DNA of 64,000 bases, taken from positions 1,828,501-1,892,500 of the forward strand of contig NZ_CP009286.1 of the NCBI RefSeq assembly GCF_000758685.1, in the 5' to 3' direction. Shown here in pieces: positions 43,640-53,009 of the stretch (the stretch's first letter is position 1; each line of letters begins with the position of its first letter). The DNA comes from Paenibacillus stellifer. GTDB taxonomy: Bacteria; Bacillota; Bacilli; Paenibacillales; Paenibacillaceae. Made by a program: the position numbers and the translations under genes. The notes below the pieces were generated by a model. That model was not told the DNA's origin. It was given only the letters and a program-made list of their open reading frames with translations, and did no database searches.

Positions 43640-44983
43640 ATGAGCAATGTGCTTTTTCCAAAAGAATTCATCTGGGGAGCGGCAACCGCATCCTATCAAA
43701 TTGAAGGCGCTTATCAAGAGGATGGCAGAGGCTTGTCCATCTGGGATACGTTCTGCCGCATTCCCGGGAAAGTGCTGAATATGGATAACGGGGATGTCGC
43801 CTGTGACAGCTATCACCGTTTCCGCGAAGATATCGCACTGATGAAGGAGCTTGGCATCAAGTCTTACCGTTTCTCCATTGCCTGGCCACGGATTTATCAG
43901 CAGGGACGCGGTGAGGTTAACACCAAAGGCTTGAAGTATTACGATGCCTTTATTGGCGCCCTGCTGGAGAACGGGATCGAGCCGATGTGCACCTTGTACC
44001 ACTGGGATCTTCCGCAGACGCTTCAGAATGAAGGAGGCTGGGAGAACAGAGCTACGATCGATGCCTTCGCCGCCTATGCGGAGACGGTGTTCCGCCGGTA
44101 CGGAAGCCAAATCAAACGGTGGATGACAGTCAATGAGCCGTGGTGCGCGTCATTCCTGTCGAACTATCACGGCGAGCATGCGCCCGGCAATAAAGATCTG
44201 CAGACAGCGGTTACGGTTGCTCATCATCTGATGCTGGCTCACGGCCAGGCGGTTCGTAAATTCCGGGAGCTTGGCATTGACGGTGAGATCGGCTTCGCGC
44301 CCAACGCGACCTGGATGGAGCCTTACACCAACAGCAAGGAGGACATCGACGCCTGCAGACGCGAGAACGGCTGGTTCATCGAGTGGTTCATGGACCCGGT
44401 GTTCAAAGGGGAATATCCTTCTTTTCTGACGGAATGGTTCCGGGAGAGAGGAGCCGAGGTTCCGATTCAGGACGGCGATATGGACATCATCTCGGAGAAA
44501 ATCGATGTGCTGGGCTTGAACTACTATAACGGCTCGGTGGCCCAATATTCGGAGAATGCCGGTATTACGCGGTGTCAGCCGGTGGACATGGGCTATGAGC
44601 GTACGGATATCGGCTGGCCGATTTATCCGGAAGGCTTCTTCAAGGTGCTGAGCTACATCAACGAAAGATACGGAGATGTTCCGATCTACATTACGGAGAA
44701 CGGTGCCTGCTACAATGACGGACCGCAAGGCGGAGTTGTTGCCGACCAGAAGCGGATCGCCTATCTTCATAAGCATCTGCTGTCGCTGAACCGCTGCCTG
44801 GAGAACGGCATCCCGGTGAAGGGGTATTTTGCCTGGTCGCTGATGGACAACTTTGAATGGGCTTATGGCTACAGCATGCGATTCGGCCTCATTCATGTGG
44901 ATTATGACACGCTGGCGCGTACGCCGAAGGACAGCTTCTACTGGTACCAGAACGTTATCGCGAATAACGCTGTGGAAGTCTGA
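43640..44983 (+). CDS. bglA: GH1 beta-glucosidase
   Basis: 447 residues, typical for GH1; GGGAGGA precedes ATG 43640. N-terminal FIWGAATASYQIEGA, acid/base Glu166 in TVNEPW and nucleophile Glu353 in YITENG; WSLMDNFEWAYGY forms the aglycone wall. No signal peptide, so it hydrolyses imported or unphosphorylated beta-glucosides in the cytosol; the basic residues that select 6-phospho sugars are not obvious. It could remove glucose from glucomannan or cellooligosaccharides and complement the mannan locus 7 kb upstream, as the shared operator-like motif would suggest. Confidence 0.93.
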   Translation: MSNVLFPKEFIWGAATASYQIEGAYQEDGRGLSIWDTFCRIPGKVLNMDNGDVACDSYHRFREDIALMKELGIKSYRFSIAWPRIYQQGRGEVNTKGLKYYDAFIGALLENGIEPMCTLYHWDLPQTLQNEGGWENRATIDAFAAYAETVFRRYGSQIKRWMTVNEPWCASFLSNYHGEHAPGNKDLQTAVTVAHHLMLAHGQAVRKFRELGIDGEIGFAPNATWMEPYTNSKEDIDACRRENGWFIEWFMDPVFKGEYPSFLTEWFRERGAEVPIQDGDMDIISEKIDVLGLNYYNGSVAQYSENAGITRCQPVDMGYERTDIGWPIYPEGFFKVLSYINERYGDVPIYITENGACYNDGPQGGVVADQKRIAYLHKHLLSLNRCLENGIPVKGYFAWSLMDNFEWAYGYSMRFGLIHVDYDTLARTPKDSFYWYQNVIANNAVEV

Positions 44984-45003
44984 GTTCTTCTATTTGGAAA
45001 AAG

Positions 45004-45044
45004 AAAGCCCGGAAGGACGCCGCTTGGCGCTCTTCCGGGCTTTT
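45004..45044. terminator. Bidirectional terminator between the GH1 gene and ilvD
   Basis: AAAGCCCGGAAG (45004-45015) pairs with CTTCCGGGCTTT (45032-45043) around an inner CGCC/GGCG. TTTTG follows on the plus strand and CTTTTTCC on the minus strand. Confidence 0.93.
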
Positions 45045-45055
45045 GTCTTGCTAGA

Positions 45056-46744
45056 CTAGATCTTCAGCACGCCGCCCTTGCTCGCATTCGTCACCAGCTT
45101 GGAGTAGCGGGCAAGGTAGCCTGTCTTCACCTTCGGCTCGAATTCCTTCCATTCCTTGCTGCGGCGCTCGGCCAGCTCTTCGTCGCTGACGAGCAGCTCA
45201 ATCTTGCGGTTGATCAGGTCCAGCTCGATGATGTCGCCGTCATGGACAAAAGCGATCGGGCCGCCTTCCGCCGCTTCCGGCGAAATATGGCCGATGCTGA
45301 TGCCGCGGGACGCGCCGGAGAAACGGCCGTCCGTAATGAGGCCGACCTTGGCGCCAAGACCCATGCCGACGATCTGCGAGGTCGGAGCCAGCATTTCCGG
45401 CATGCCGGGACCACCCTTCGGACCTTCGTAACGGATAACGACGACATGGCCTTCCTTGACCTTGCCGCCTGCGATGCCTTCCAGCGCTTCCTCCTGCGAG
45501 TTGAAGCAGATGGCGGGCCCCTTATGGTAGCCGCCTACGGAAGGATCGACTGCGCCGACCTTGATGATGGAGCCTTCCGGCGCCAGGTTGCCGTACAGAA
45601 CGGCCAGGCCGCCGACCTTGGAGTACGGGTTGTCCAACGTGTGAATGACGCTGGTGTCCTGGATTTCATGGCCGCGGACGTTCTCGGCCAGCGTCTTGCC
45701 GGTTACGGTCTTGCAGTCGCCGAACAGTGTGCCTTCTTTCTTCAGCAGCTCGTTCAGCACGGCGCTTACGCCGCCCGCACGATCCACGTCTTCGATGAAG
45801 ATATCGGAAGCGGGAGCCAGCTTGGCGAGATAAGGCGTGCGGTTGGCGACTTCGTTAATCCGTTCGAGCGGATAGTCGATCTCCGCTTCCTGCGCGATAG
45901 CCAGCGTATGCAGCACCGTGTTGGTGGAGCCGCCCATTGCCATGTCCAGCGCGAACGCGTTGTCGATCGATTCCTGGGTCACGATGTCACGCGGCTTCAG
46001 ATCGAGCTTGATCAGCTCCATCAGCTGCTTCGCGGACTTGCGGACGAATTCTCTGCGTTCTTCAGCGACGGCCAGAATCGTGCCGTTGCCCGGAAGCGCA
46101 AGACCGAGCGCTTCGGCCAGACAGTTCATGGAGTTCGCGGTGAACATGCCGGAACAGGAACCGCAGGTCGGACAGCCGTATTGTTCGAGCTCCAGCAGCT
46201 CGTCGTCGTTGATCTTGCCGACCTGGTGGGCGCCAACGCCCTCGAATACCGAGGTGAGCGACAGCTTGCGGCCTTTGCTGTCCACGCCGGCCTTCATCGG
46301 GCCGCCGCTGACGAAGATTGTCGGGATGTTGACGCGCAGTGCGCCGATCATCATGCCCGGCGTGATTTTGTCGCAGTTCGGGATGCAGACCATGCCGTCG
46401 AACCAGTGCGCATTCACGACGGTCTCCAGCGAGTCGGCGATGATCTCGCGGCTCGGCAGGGAGTAGCGCATGCCGATGTGGCCCATGGCGATGCCGTCGT
46501 CCACGCCGATTGTATTGAATTCGAACGGAACGCCGCCCGCTTCGCGGATCGCTTCCTTGACGATTTTACCGAATTCCTGCAAATGCACATGGCCTGGAAC
46601 AATATCGATATAAGAGTTGCAGACCGCGATAAACGGCTTGCCGAAATCCTCTTCCTTTACGCCGGCTGCACGCAGCAGACTGCGGTGCGGAGCCCGGTCG
46701 AAACCCTTGGTAATCATGTCAGAACGCATTTTCTTGGCTGCCAT
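45056..46744 (-). CDS. ilvD: Dihydroxy-acid dehydratase
   Basis: 562 residues. IlvD/Edd family with iron-sulfur ligand Cys residues in [10 protein letters not shown] and [15 protein letters not shown], and the conserved GGSTNTVLH and [10 protein letters not shown]. It converts 2,3-dihydroxy-isovalerate and its homologue to 2-oxo acids in valine/isoleucine synthesis. It is a lone gene here with no other ilv gene and no T-box in its leader. GGGGGAAC precedes ATG 46744. Confidence 0.97.
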   Translation of the reverse strand: MAAKKMRSDMITKGFDRAPHRSLLRAAGVKEEDFGKPFIAVCNSYIDIVPGHVHLQEFGKIVKEAIREAGGVPFEFNTIGVDDGIAMGHIGMRYSLPSREIIADSLETVVNAHWFDGMVCIPNCDKITPGMMIGALRVNIPTIFVSGGPMKAGVDSKGRKLSLTSVFEGVGAHQVGKINDDELLELEQYGCPTCGSCSGMFTANSMNCLAEALGLALPGNGTILAVAEERREFVRKSAKQLMELIKLDLKPRDIVTQESIDNAFALDMAMGGSTNTVLHTLAIAQEAEIDYPLERINEVANRTPYLAKLAPASDIFIEDVDRAGGVSAVLNELLKKEGTLFGDCKTVTGKTLAENVRGHEIQDTSVIHTLDNPYSKVGGLAVLYGNLAPEGSIIKVGAVDPSVGGYHKGPAICFNSQEEALEGIAGGKVKEGHVVVIRYEGPKGGPGMPEMLAPTSQIVGMGLGAKVGLITDGRFSGASRGISIGHISPEAAEGGPIAFVHDGDIIELDLINRKIELLVSDEELAERRSKEWKEFEPKVKTGYLARYSKLVTNASKGGVLKI

Positions 46745-47133
46745 TAGAACTCGGTTCCCCCTTATTGAATCAAAATAATTGCTTCGTGCAACGCGTTAAC
46801 GCGCTGCTCTCTGAAGAGCGGCAAAGCCGCTATTTATAGAAAGAACAGGGTCTTGTTCCGAACGTTACGGAATACACGGCCTCTACTTGCCCGTTTCTAT
46901 AAAAAATCTCCTTGCTTAATAGTAGAGTTTATCACACCAGCACCTTTTTTTCTACCGGACAATGTTAAGTATTACTGCCAAAAAGGTGTTAATGCCATGC
47001 CAGGATCAAGGTCTGCCGGGGTTCTTCTTGGCGCGGTCTTCGCCATGCTCCTTCGGCTTCGGCCCTTAATCATTTGTGATCCAGTTCACTAATTGGAAAG
47101 GCTTTGCGGATTATTATGGCAATTTACTGAAGG
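46745..47133 (+). other. Intergenic region upstream of ilvD
   Basis: About 390 bases. Seen on the ilvD side: a 12-bp palindrome CGCGTTAACGCG (46792-46803) and a GCGGC-TTT-GCCGC hairpin near 46825, possibly leader or operator elements. There is no T-box consensus. On the plus strand a 31-codon hydrophobic reading frame (46997-47092) follows AAAAAGGTG at 8 bases; there is no other support for it as a gene. Confidence 0.45.
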
Positions 47134-47162
47134 TTGTTTGCATGGAGGGATTACACTATAAT
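47134..47162 (+). promoter_or_regulatory. Promoter of the alpha/beta hydrolase gene
   Basis: TTGTTT (47134-47139), 17-base spacer, TATAAT (47157-47162). Confidence 0.75.
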
Positions 47163-47186
47163 TTTCCTTAAGAAAAAGAAAGCTGC

Positions 47187-47954
47187 ATGCCTCATAACCC
47201 GGGAGTTGACGATTTGATCTTATTTCGCAAAAAGCACAGATTGCTGTATGTACTGATTGCTGCGGTTCTTGCCGCAGCTCTGGCGCTCTGGCTGTTCTTA
47301 AGACCCTATGAACCGAACGGCTCGGCCCAGAAGGCTCTGTTCTCAGGCGGGGGAATTACCGTTGAAGTGAACGACAACTGGATATCCTTCGAGCCTAAGG
47401 TATCTGTGGGAATGGGCATCATTTTCTACCCGGGGGGACTTGTCAAGGCAGAATCGTATGCCCCGCTTGCGCGCAGACTGGCATTGGCCGGATATCCGGT
47501 CTACATCGCTGTTATGCCGCTTAATCTGGCGGTAACCCGGAGCGAAGCGGCGGAGGATATTATCCGGGTGCATCCCGGAATGTCCTTTGTGATCGGAGGT
47601 CATTCGCTCGGAGGCGTCATGGCTTCCCGCTTCGCGGCAAAACATGCGGACGAGCTTGCAGGCGTGTTCTTCCTGGCTTCCTATCCCGACGAGAAGGGCA
47701 GTCTGAAATCGACCACGCTGTCGGCGCTGTCCGTGCTGGGAACCGAGGACCAGGTCATTGACCGGGAGAAGTACAGCGAAGGCAGATCCTACCTTCTCGA
47801 CAATACCGTCTATTACTCGCTTGAAGGCGGGAATCATGCCCAATTCGGAGATTACGGCCCGCAGAAGGGCGACGGGGAGGCGACGATTACTCCGGAGCGG
47901 CAGCAGGAATTGACCGTTCGGGCCATGCTGGACTGGATGGGGAATCTTCGGTAG
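47187..47954 (+). CDS. Membrane-anchored alpha/beta hydrolase
   Basis: 255 residues from ATG 47187. TTG 47214, with GGGAG about 9 bases before it, is an alternative start. A signal anchor (about 18-38) exposes the enzyme outside the membrane. Alpha/beta-hydrolase fold with nucleophile motif GGHSLGG, a FYPGGLVKAESYAPLARRLA block (oxyanion side) and a C-terminal His in GGNHAQFGDYG. The GNHAQFG ending is typical of a widespread uncharacterised group of Gram-positive hydrolases. Substrate unknown. It precedes the HAD gene by 82 bases, possibly co-transcribed. Confidence 0.85.
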   Translation: MPHNPGVDDLILFRKKHRLLYVLIAAVLAAALALWLFLRPYEPNGSAQKALFSGGGITVEVNDNWISFEPKVSVGMGIIFYPGGLVKAESYAPLARRLALAGYPVYIAVMPLNLAVTRSEAAEDIIRVHPGMSFVIGGHSLGGVMASRFAAKHADELAGVFFLASYPDEKGSLKSTTLSALSVLGTEDQVIDREKYSEGRSYLLDNTVYYSLEGGNHAQFGDYGPQKGDGEATITPERQQELTVRAMLDWMGNLR

Positions 47955-48036
47955 GTATACCTGAGGCAGTTCATACAGCGGTGGCTGCCTGCTGAATAAA
48001 TCGGGATATACATAACGTTCGGAAGGAGAGTGAGGA

Positions 48037-48804
48037 ATGCCGGAGCTGTGCGTGAACGGAATTTCAGTGCCCTGCAGAGCCATTTTGTTCGATAAGGACG
48101 GCACACTGCTGGATATGATGGAGATGTGGGGAGCCTGGGCGCAGGATGTCCTGGACCGTTTGGAGACGGAACTTGCTCTGTCGGGGTCAGGATTCACCTC
48201 CAGGAAGGACAAGGTGTTCGGTACGTATCATGATGCGAACGGGAGGATTACCGGTTATGATCCGGCGGGCCCGCTGTCGATGGCGACAATGGAGCAGTCC
48301 TACGGCATCCTCGCGTGGCAGCTGTATAACGCCGGAATGCCTTGGAACGAGGCGGTCGTACGGGTGATGAGCATCGCGAAGGACGCGATGAACAACCTGA
48401 GGGAGCGGCGCTCGGCGAAGCCGCTGCCCGGCCTGCTACGGTTTCTTGACGAATGCTCAAAGGCTTCTCTTCGGCTCGGCGTCGTAACCTCGGACGAGTC
48501 GGCGGCAACGGCGGAGCATCTGGAATGGCTGGGCATCACCGCCCATTTCGGCTCCGTCGTCACGCGCGATAAGGTGAAACGGGGCAAGCCTGCACCGGAG
48601 ATGGCGGAAAAGGCTTGCCGGGAGCTAGGCATACCGCCGGAGGAGACTGTCATCATCGGAGACAGCAATGCGGATATGCAGCTGGGAAAGGGCGCGGGCC
48701 TGCGCCTGGCCGTAGGCATTACCGGAGCCTTGGCAAGCGCGGAGCATCTGGCGGACGCCGATCAGATCGTTCAGGATTTCCGGGAGCTGTCTGTTCGTCC
48801 GTAA
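48037..48804 (+). CDS. HAD-superfamily phosphatase (subfamily IA)
   Basis: 255 residues; AAGGAGAG precedes ATG 48037. Motif I LFDKDGTLLD with the nucleophile and acid Asp, motif II LGVVTSDES, motif III Lys in RGKPAPEM and motif IV VIIGDSNADMQLG. The helical cap (about 35-125) places it near phosphoglycolate-phosphatase-like enzymes. The substrate cannot be told. The sirtuin gene follows after 20 bases, so the two are likely co-expressed. Confidence 0.9.
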   Translation: MPELCVNGISVPCRAILFDKDGTLLDMMEMWGAWAQDVLDRLETELALSGSGFTSRKDKVFGTYHDANGRITGYDPAGPLSMATMEQSYGILAWQLYNAGMPWNEAVVRVMSIAKDAMNNLRERRSAKPLPGLLRFLDECSKASLRLGVVTSDESAATAEHLEWLGITAHFGSVVTRDKVKRGKPAPEMAEKACRELGIPPEETVIIGDSNADMQLGKGAGLRLAVGITGALASAEHLADADQIVQDFRELSVRP

Positions 48805-48824
48805 ATTAAAATGGGAAATTTGAG

Positions 48825-49586
48825 ATGGAAAGGATGTTGCAGTCGATGGATTCGTTGTCAACGCTGGCTTCCTGGATCGGGGAAAGCTCGAGCATTGTCT
48901 TTTTTGGAGGAGCCGGAACCTCGACGGAGAGCGGAATACCCGATTTTCGTTCCGCGGCGGGCTTGTATCTGACGGAGAAGAGCTCGCCGTATCCCCCAGA
49001 GCAAATGCTCAGCCACAGCTTTTTCATAAGCAAGCCCGAAGTGTTCTTTGACTTCTACCGCAGCAAGATGCTGCATCCGGGCGCGGAGCCGAACGGTGCG
49101 CACAAGCTGCTGGCCCGGCTGGAGCATGAGGGACGCCTAAGCGCCATAGTGACGCAGAATATCGACGGTCTGCACCAGAAGGCCGGAAGCACCCGCGTGC
49201 TGGAGCTTCACGGTTCCGTACACCGGAATCACTGCATGAAATGCTCGCGGCCTTACGGTCTGGAAACGATACTTGAGAGTGCGGAGACGGTTCCGCATTG
49301 TCCGGTCTGCGGCGGCGTCATCAAGCCGGATGTCGTGCTGTATGAGGAGGAGCTGGACCGCAGGGTGCTGACAGACTCCATACAGGCTCTTTCGTCGGCT
49401 GATCTGCTGATTATCGGCGGGACCTCGCTTACCGTTCAGCCGGCGGCCAGCCTCACCGCCTATTTCCGGGGCAGACACGCCGTCATGCTCAACGCGGAAC
49501 CGACGGCCTACGACTCACGCGCAGATCTGATCATCACCGACCGGATCGGGCATGTGTTCGAGCGTGTAGGCGAGCTGCTGGCCTAG
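48825..49586 (+). CDS. NAD-dependent protein deacylase, Sir2 family
   Basis: 253 residues from ATG 48825; a second ATG at 48834 and weak ribosome binding sites make the start uncertain. Rossmann-type NAD site GAGTSTESGIPDFRS (about 29-43), QNIDGLH, catalytic His in LELHGS, and a zinc ribbon CMKC...CPVC. The late GGTSLTVQPA and NAEPTAYD line the NAD pocket. It removes acyl groups from protein lysines in the cytosol (CobB/SrtN role). It lies 20 bases after the HAD gene. Confidence 0.94.
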   Translation: MERMLQSMDSLSTLASWIGESSSIVFFGGAGTSTESGIPDFRSAAGLYLTEKSSPYPPEQMLSHSFFISKPEVFFDFYRSKMLHPGAEPNGAHKLLARLEHEGRLSAIVTQNIDGLHQKAGSTRVLELHGSVHRNHCMKCSRPYGLETILESAETVPHCPVCGGVIKPDVVLYEEELDRRVLTDSIQALSSADLLIIGGTSLTVQPAASLTAYFRGRHAVMLNAEPTAYDSRADLIITDRIGHVFERVGELLA

Positions 49587-49688
49587 ATTTCCGCCCCGCC
49601 AAGCCCTATTCCCGATTCGGATTCGCCGCCACCGTGTATAAGATTAGGTACCGGCAAGAACATACCAACACCAAAGGCGGCGATAACG

Positions 49689-50708
49689 ATGGCTTATCTG
49701 GCAAGCGATGAACGGTATGAGGCAATGAGGTATAACCGGTGCGGAAAATCGGGGCTCAAGCTGCCGGCAATATCGCTTGGACTTTGGCATAATTTCGGCG
49801 GGGCGGACGTCTACGACAACGGAAGGGATATGATTACGCGGGCGTTCGATCTCGGCATTACGCATTTTGACCTGGCCAACAATTACGGCCCGCCTCCCGG
49901 CGCGGCCGAGGAATTGTTCGGACGGGTGCTGGCGAAGGATTTGGCGCTCTACCGGGATGAGATGATCATTTCCACGAAGGCGGGTTATTATATGTGGCCC
50001 GGACCTTACGGGGAATGGGGCTCGCGCAAATACCTGCTCTCCAGCCTGGACCAGAGCCTGAAGAGACTCGGCGTAGAGTATGTCGACATTTTCTACTCTC
50101 ACCGTCCTGACCCCGAGACCCCGCTGGAGGAGACGATGGGCGCGCTGCACCAGGCGGTGCGGTCGGGGAAGGCGCTCTATGCCGGCTTGTCCAATTACAG
50201 CCTGGAACAGACGGAGGAGGCAGCCGCCATCCTTAAGGCTCTCGGCACACCGCTCCTGATTCACCAGCCCCGTTATTCGCTGCTGGACCGCTGGATCGAG
50301 AATGGCCTTCAATATATGCTGGATGGGCTTGGCGTTGGAACAATCGCTTTTACACCGCTCGCCCAGGGTCTGCTGACCAACAAATATTTGAACGGAGTTC
50401 CCGGCGACTCCCGGGCGGCGAAGCCGGGGGCTGCGCTGAGTGAAAGCCAGATCACGCCGGAAGCCATCCGCAAGGTCCGGCTGCTGAATCAGATGGCCGC
50501 AGCCCGCGGCCAGACGCTGGCGCAATTCGCGCTGGCGTGGGTGCTGCGCGGCGGAAGGGTGACTTCGGCGCTTATCGGGGCAAGCCGGGTCAGCCAGATC
50601 GAGGACAATGTCGCTGCATTGTCCAATCTTGAATTCTCCGCTGAGGAGCTGGACCGTATTGAAATCATTCTCAACCCGGAGAATGACGGCCCAAGCGGCT
50701 CTATATGA
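49689..50708 (+). CDS. Aldo/keto reductase (YghZ-like, glyceraldehyde-3-phosphate reductase type)
   Basis: 339 residues, with GGCGATAACG before ATG 49689 as the only weak ribosome binding site. (Beta/alpha)8 barrel of the AKR family: catalytic Asp and Tyr in HFDLANNYG, Lys in ISTKAGYYMWPGPYG and His in FYSHRPDP. PGPYGEWGSRKYLLSSLDQSLKRLGVEYVDIFYSHRPD resembles E. coli YghZ, which reduces L-glyceraldehyde 3-phosphate and methylglyoxal with NADPH (motif summarised, not contiguous evidence of specificity). Its last 8 bases overlap the end of the convergent araC-type gene. Confidence 0.9.
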   Translation: MAYLASDERYEAMRYNRCGKSGLKLPAISLGLWHNFGGADVYDNGRDMITRAFDLGITHFDLANNYGPPPGAAEELFGRVLAKDLALYRDEMIISTKAGYYMWPGPYGEWGSRKYLLSSLDQSLKRLGVEYVDIFYSHRPDPETPLEETMGALHQAVRSGKALYAGLSNYSLEQTEEAAAILKALGTPLLIHQPRYSLLDRWIENGLQYMLDGLGVGTIAFTPLAQGLLTNKYLNGVPGDSRAAKPGAALSESQITPEAIRKVRLLNQMAAARGQTLAQFALAWVLRGGRVTSALIGASRVSQIEDNVAALSNLEFSAEELDRIEIILNPENDGPSGSI

Positions 50709-51567
50709 GCTTGCTCTCCGGCTTGCGGGCGGTTACTGCACGGTAAGCCGTTGGCGACTGTCCGCAGAACCGTTTGAACTGGCGAGAGAAATACAGGGCG
50801 TCGGTCAGGCCGACTGACGCCGCCACCTGCTCCACGGACAGCTCGGGGCGCTCGCGAAGCAGCTGCCTCGACTTGTCGATCCTCAGCTTGAGCAGATACG
50901 TAACGGGCGACAGCCCCGTTTCTTCCTTGAATACCCGCGACAGATAAGCCCGGTTGTAGCCGAGGCTTGAACACATCAGCTCGATGGACACCGGATGCGC
51001 GTACTGCGATGACATATAATGAATCATCTGCTTGACTGTCCGCTTGACCTGGGAGTCTCTGCCGGGCAGACGCGAATGGGCCTTCAGCATACCGGCCGCT
51101 TCTCCAAGCATGAGATACAAGTAGCCCAGCGAAGTCAGATGCCCGCTCTCCTGTCCGCTGTGGAAGGCTTTCATAATGCCGGCAAGGGAGCCGGGAATCA
51201 CGCTTCCCTCGCCGCAGGATGCCACTGGCTGCTCGGGGGAGAAGCCGGCTTCATGAACAAGCCTTCCGGCTTCCGTTCCGGAGAAGGCCGTCCAGCGGTA
51301 TTTCCAGGGACTGTCCGGATCGGAGACATAGCTCACCAACTGGCCGGGATGGATCAGGAAGCAATCGCCGGGGCCGAGCTCGTACGTACGGTACTCCGTA
51401 CGGAAGGAGCCTGTTCCCTGCTCAATGCAGTGGAGCAGGAAGTAATCGTATATTTTCGGTCCCAACTGATGCCTCGGCAGCGTCTGGCTCTCTCCCGCGA
51501 ACAGGACATGAAGATTCTGTTCTTCATAGTAGACGGGGTTGGAAGCCACAGAGTAGGAGTGTTCCAT
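50701..51567 (-). CDS. AraC-family transcriptional regulator with cupin-like sensor domain
   Basis: 288 residues from ATG 51567, 9 bases after AAAGGAAC; the frame extends 17 codons more without a site. The N-terminal AraC_binding/cupin domain (YFLLHCIEQGTGSF, GPGDCFLIHPGQ) is followed by a double helix-turn-helix (about 185-280: MCSSLGYNRAYLSRVFKEETG...VAASVGLTDALYFSRQFKRF). It resembles raffinose/melibiose-type regulators and is transcribed away from galE-galT, so galactose-gene control is plausible. Repeated 8- to 12-mers in the intervening region are candidate sites. Confidence 0.92.
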   Translation of the reverse strand: MEHSYSVASNPVYYEEQNLHVLFAGESQTLPRHQLGPKIYDYFLLHCIEQGTGSFRTEYRTYELGPGDCFLIHPGQLVSYVSDPDSPWKYRWTAFSGTEAGRLVHEAGFSPEQPVASCGEGSVIPGSLAGIMKAFHSGQESGHLTSLGYLYLMLGEAAGMLKAHSRLPGRDSQVKRTVKQMIHYMSSQYAHPVSIELMCSSLGYNRAYLSRVFKEETGLSPVTYLLKLRIDKSRQLLRERPELSVEQVAASVGLTDALYFSRQFKRFCGQSPTAYRAVTARKPESKLI

Positions 51568-51618
51568 CCGCAAAGTTCCTTTCTCGGATTGATTTCTGGT
51601 GAAGTCACATTTATCCAT

Positions 51619-51884
51619 GCATTACACACATGATTGCATTACAGGCAATGACACCTTTTATTATACTATAACCGTACAGCAAAGCGTAAGCGGCAGCAAG
51701 GTTACTGCGCAAGAGGCGGGATGGAGCAAGACGGAAAGCGGCTTTTATTCATACAGAGCAGCCTTGTTCCAACACTGGGCAACCGCTCTTGGAATTCGCC
51801 CTGAGGTAGAGAACATCCTTCCTCGGGGAGAAACGAATAGCTTATCCTTGTCTGATTTTTCCATGTGCCGCCTGCCTGTAATGC
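51619..51884 (+). promoter_or_regulatory. Repeated GCATTACA sites between araC-type regulator and galE
   Basis: GCATTACA occurs at 51619-51626 and 51636-51643 (17-bp phase). A 12-base version GCATTACAGGCA (51636-51647) recurs inverted at 51873-51884. Apart from these, 51568-51970 contains no supported gene. Confidence 0.6.
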
Positions 51885-51970
51885 ATCTCTGCGCAGAACA
51901 GACATAAGTGTCACCCCAATACAATACGCCCTCTTAAGGGGGCGCAAGAATCGGAAGGAGTGGAAGGTAG

Positions 51971-52960
51971 ATGGCTATTTTGGTAACAGGCGGAGCGGGT
52001 TATATCGGCTCCCATACGGTAGCGGAACTGCTTGAACGAGGCGAAGATGTGGTGGTGCTGGACAATCTGGTGACCGGTCACCGCGAATCCCTTCTGGGAG
52101 GCAGGCTGTACGTAGGCGATCTCCGCGACAAAGAGCTGCTAGCCAAGCTGTTCGCCGAGAACGACATCGACGCGGTCATTCATTTCGCGGCCAGCTCGCT
52201 GGTTGGAGAGAGCATGAAGGACCCGGTCAAATACTATGACAACAATGTGTATGGCACTCAATGTCTGCTCGAAGGCATGCAGAAGGCGGGCGTGAACAAG
52301 ATCGTCTTCTCGTCGACAGCGGCCACTTACGGGGAACCGGAGAAGGTGCCGATTGAAGAAACGGACCGCACTCAGCCTTCCAATGTATACGGGGAGACGA
52401 AGCTGACGATGGAACGGATGATGTCCTGGTTCGATAAGGTGCTGGGCATCAAATATGTGGCGCTTCGGTATTTCAACGCCGCAGGCGCCCATGCAAGCGG
52501 CAAGATCGGCGAAGACCACCGTCCCGAAAGCCATCTGATTCCGCTCGTGCTCCAGACTGCACTGAAGCAGCGCGAGAGCATCGCCGTCTTCGGCGAAGAC
52601 TATCCGACGGAAGACGGCACCTGCATCCGGGATTACATCCATGTGAGCGATCTGGCGGACGCGCATGTGCGGGCCGTGAACTATCTGCGCGGCGGCAACA
52701 GCAGCAACTTCTTCAACCTGGGCAACGGCACAGGCTTCTCCGTCAAAGAGGTAATCGAGACGGCGAAGGAAGTCACCGGACTCGATATCCCGGTCGTTAT
52801 TCAGGAACGCCGTGCCGGCGATCCCGCCGTGCTCGTAGCCTCCTCGGAGAAAGCCCGCTCGGTTCTGGGCTGGAATCCGGCCCGTGCCGATCTGAAGGAC
52901 ATTATCCAGAGCGCCTGGAGCTGGCATTCCTCCCATCCGCAGGGTTACGGCGAAGCGTGA
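51971..52960 (+). CDS. galE: UDP-glucose 4-epimerase
   Basis: 329 residues; AAGGAGTGGAAGG precedes ATG 51971. Extended SDR: NAD motif TGGAGYIGSH (6-15), catalytic Ser in FSSTAATYG, and the Tyr-Lys pair in YGETK; substrate loop RYFNAAGAH. It interconverts UDP-galactose and UDP-glucose (Leloir pathway and envelope glycan precursors). galT follows after 49 bases; galK is not in the window. Confidence 0.97.
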   Translation: MAILVTGGAGYIGSHTVAELLERGEDVVVLDNLVTGHRESLLGGRLYVGDLRDKELLAKLFAENDIDAVIHFAASSLVGESMKDPVKYYDNNVYGTQCLLEGMQKAGVNKIVFSSTAATYGEPEKVPIEETDRTQPSNVYGETKLTMERMMSWFDKVLGIKYVALRYFNAAGAHASGKIGEDHRPESHLIPLVLQTALKQRESIAVFGEDYPTEDGTCIRDYIHVSDLADAHVRAVNYLRGGNSSNFFNLGNGTGFSVKEVIETAKEVTGLDIPVVIQERRAGDPAVLVASSEKARSVLGWNPARADLKDIIQSAWSWHSSHPQGYGEA

Positions 52961-53009
52961 ATTTGACGGCTCTCTGGCGGAGCCTTCCATACCGAAGGAG
53001 AACAACGCA

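Noticed and set aside
45242..46747. 501-codon plus-strand frame across ilvD
   Set aside because: Mirror frame of a clearly conserved ilvD gene; no motifs and no start signals.
46745..47186. Branched-chain amino acid T-box before ilvD
   Set aside because: No GGGTGGNACCGCG-like sequence on the minus strand.
47097..47186. Rho-independent terminator before the alpha/beta hydrolase
   Set aside because: Only a promoter (TTGTTT-N17-TATAAT) is visible; no stem with a T run.
50701..50708. Functional significance of the 8-base tail-to-tail gene overlap
   Set aside because: Short convergent overlaps are common and neither protein is altered; noted only in the gene entries.
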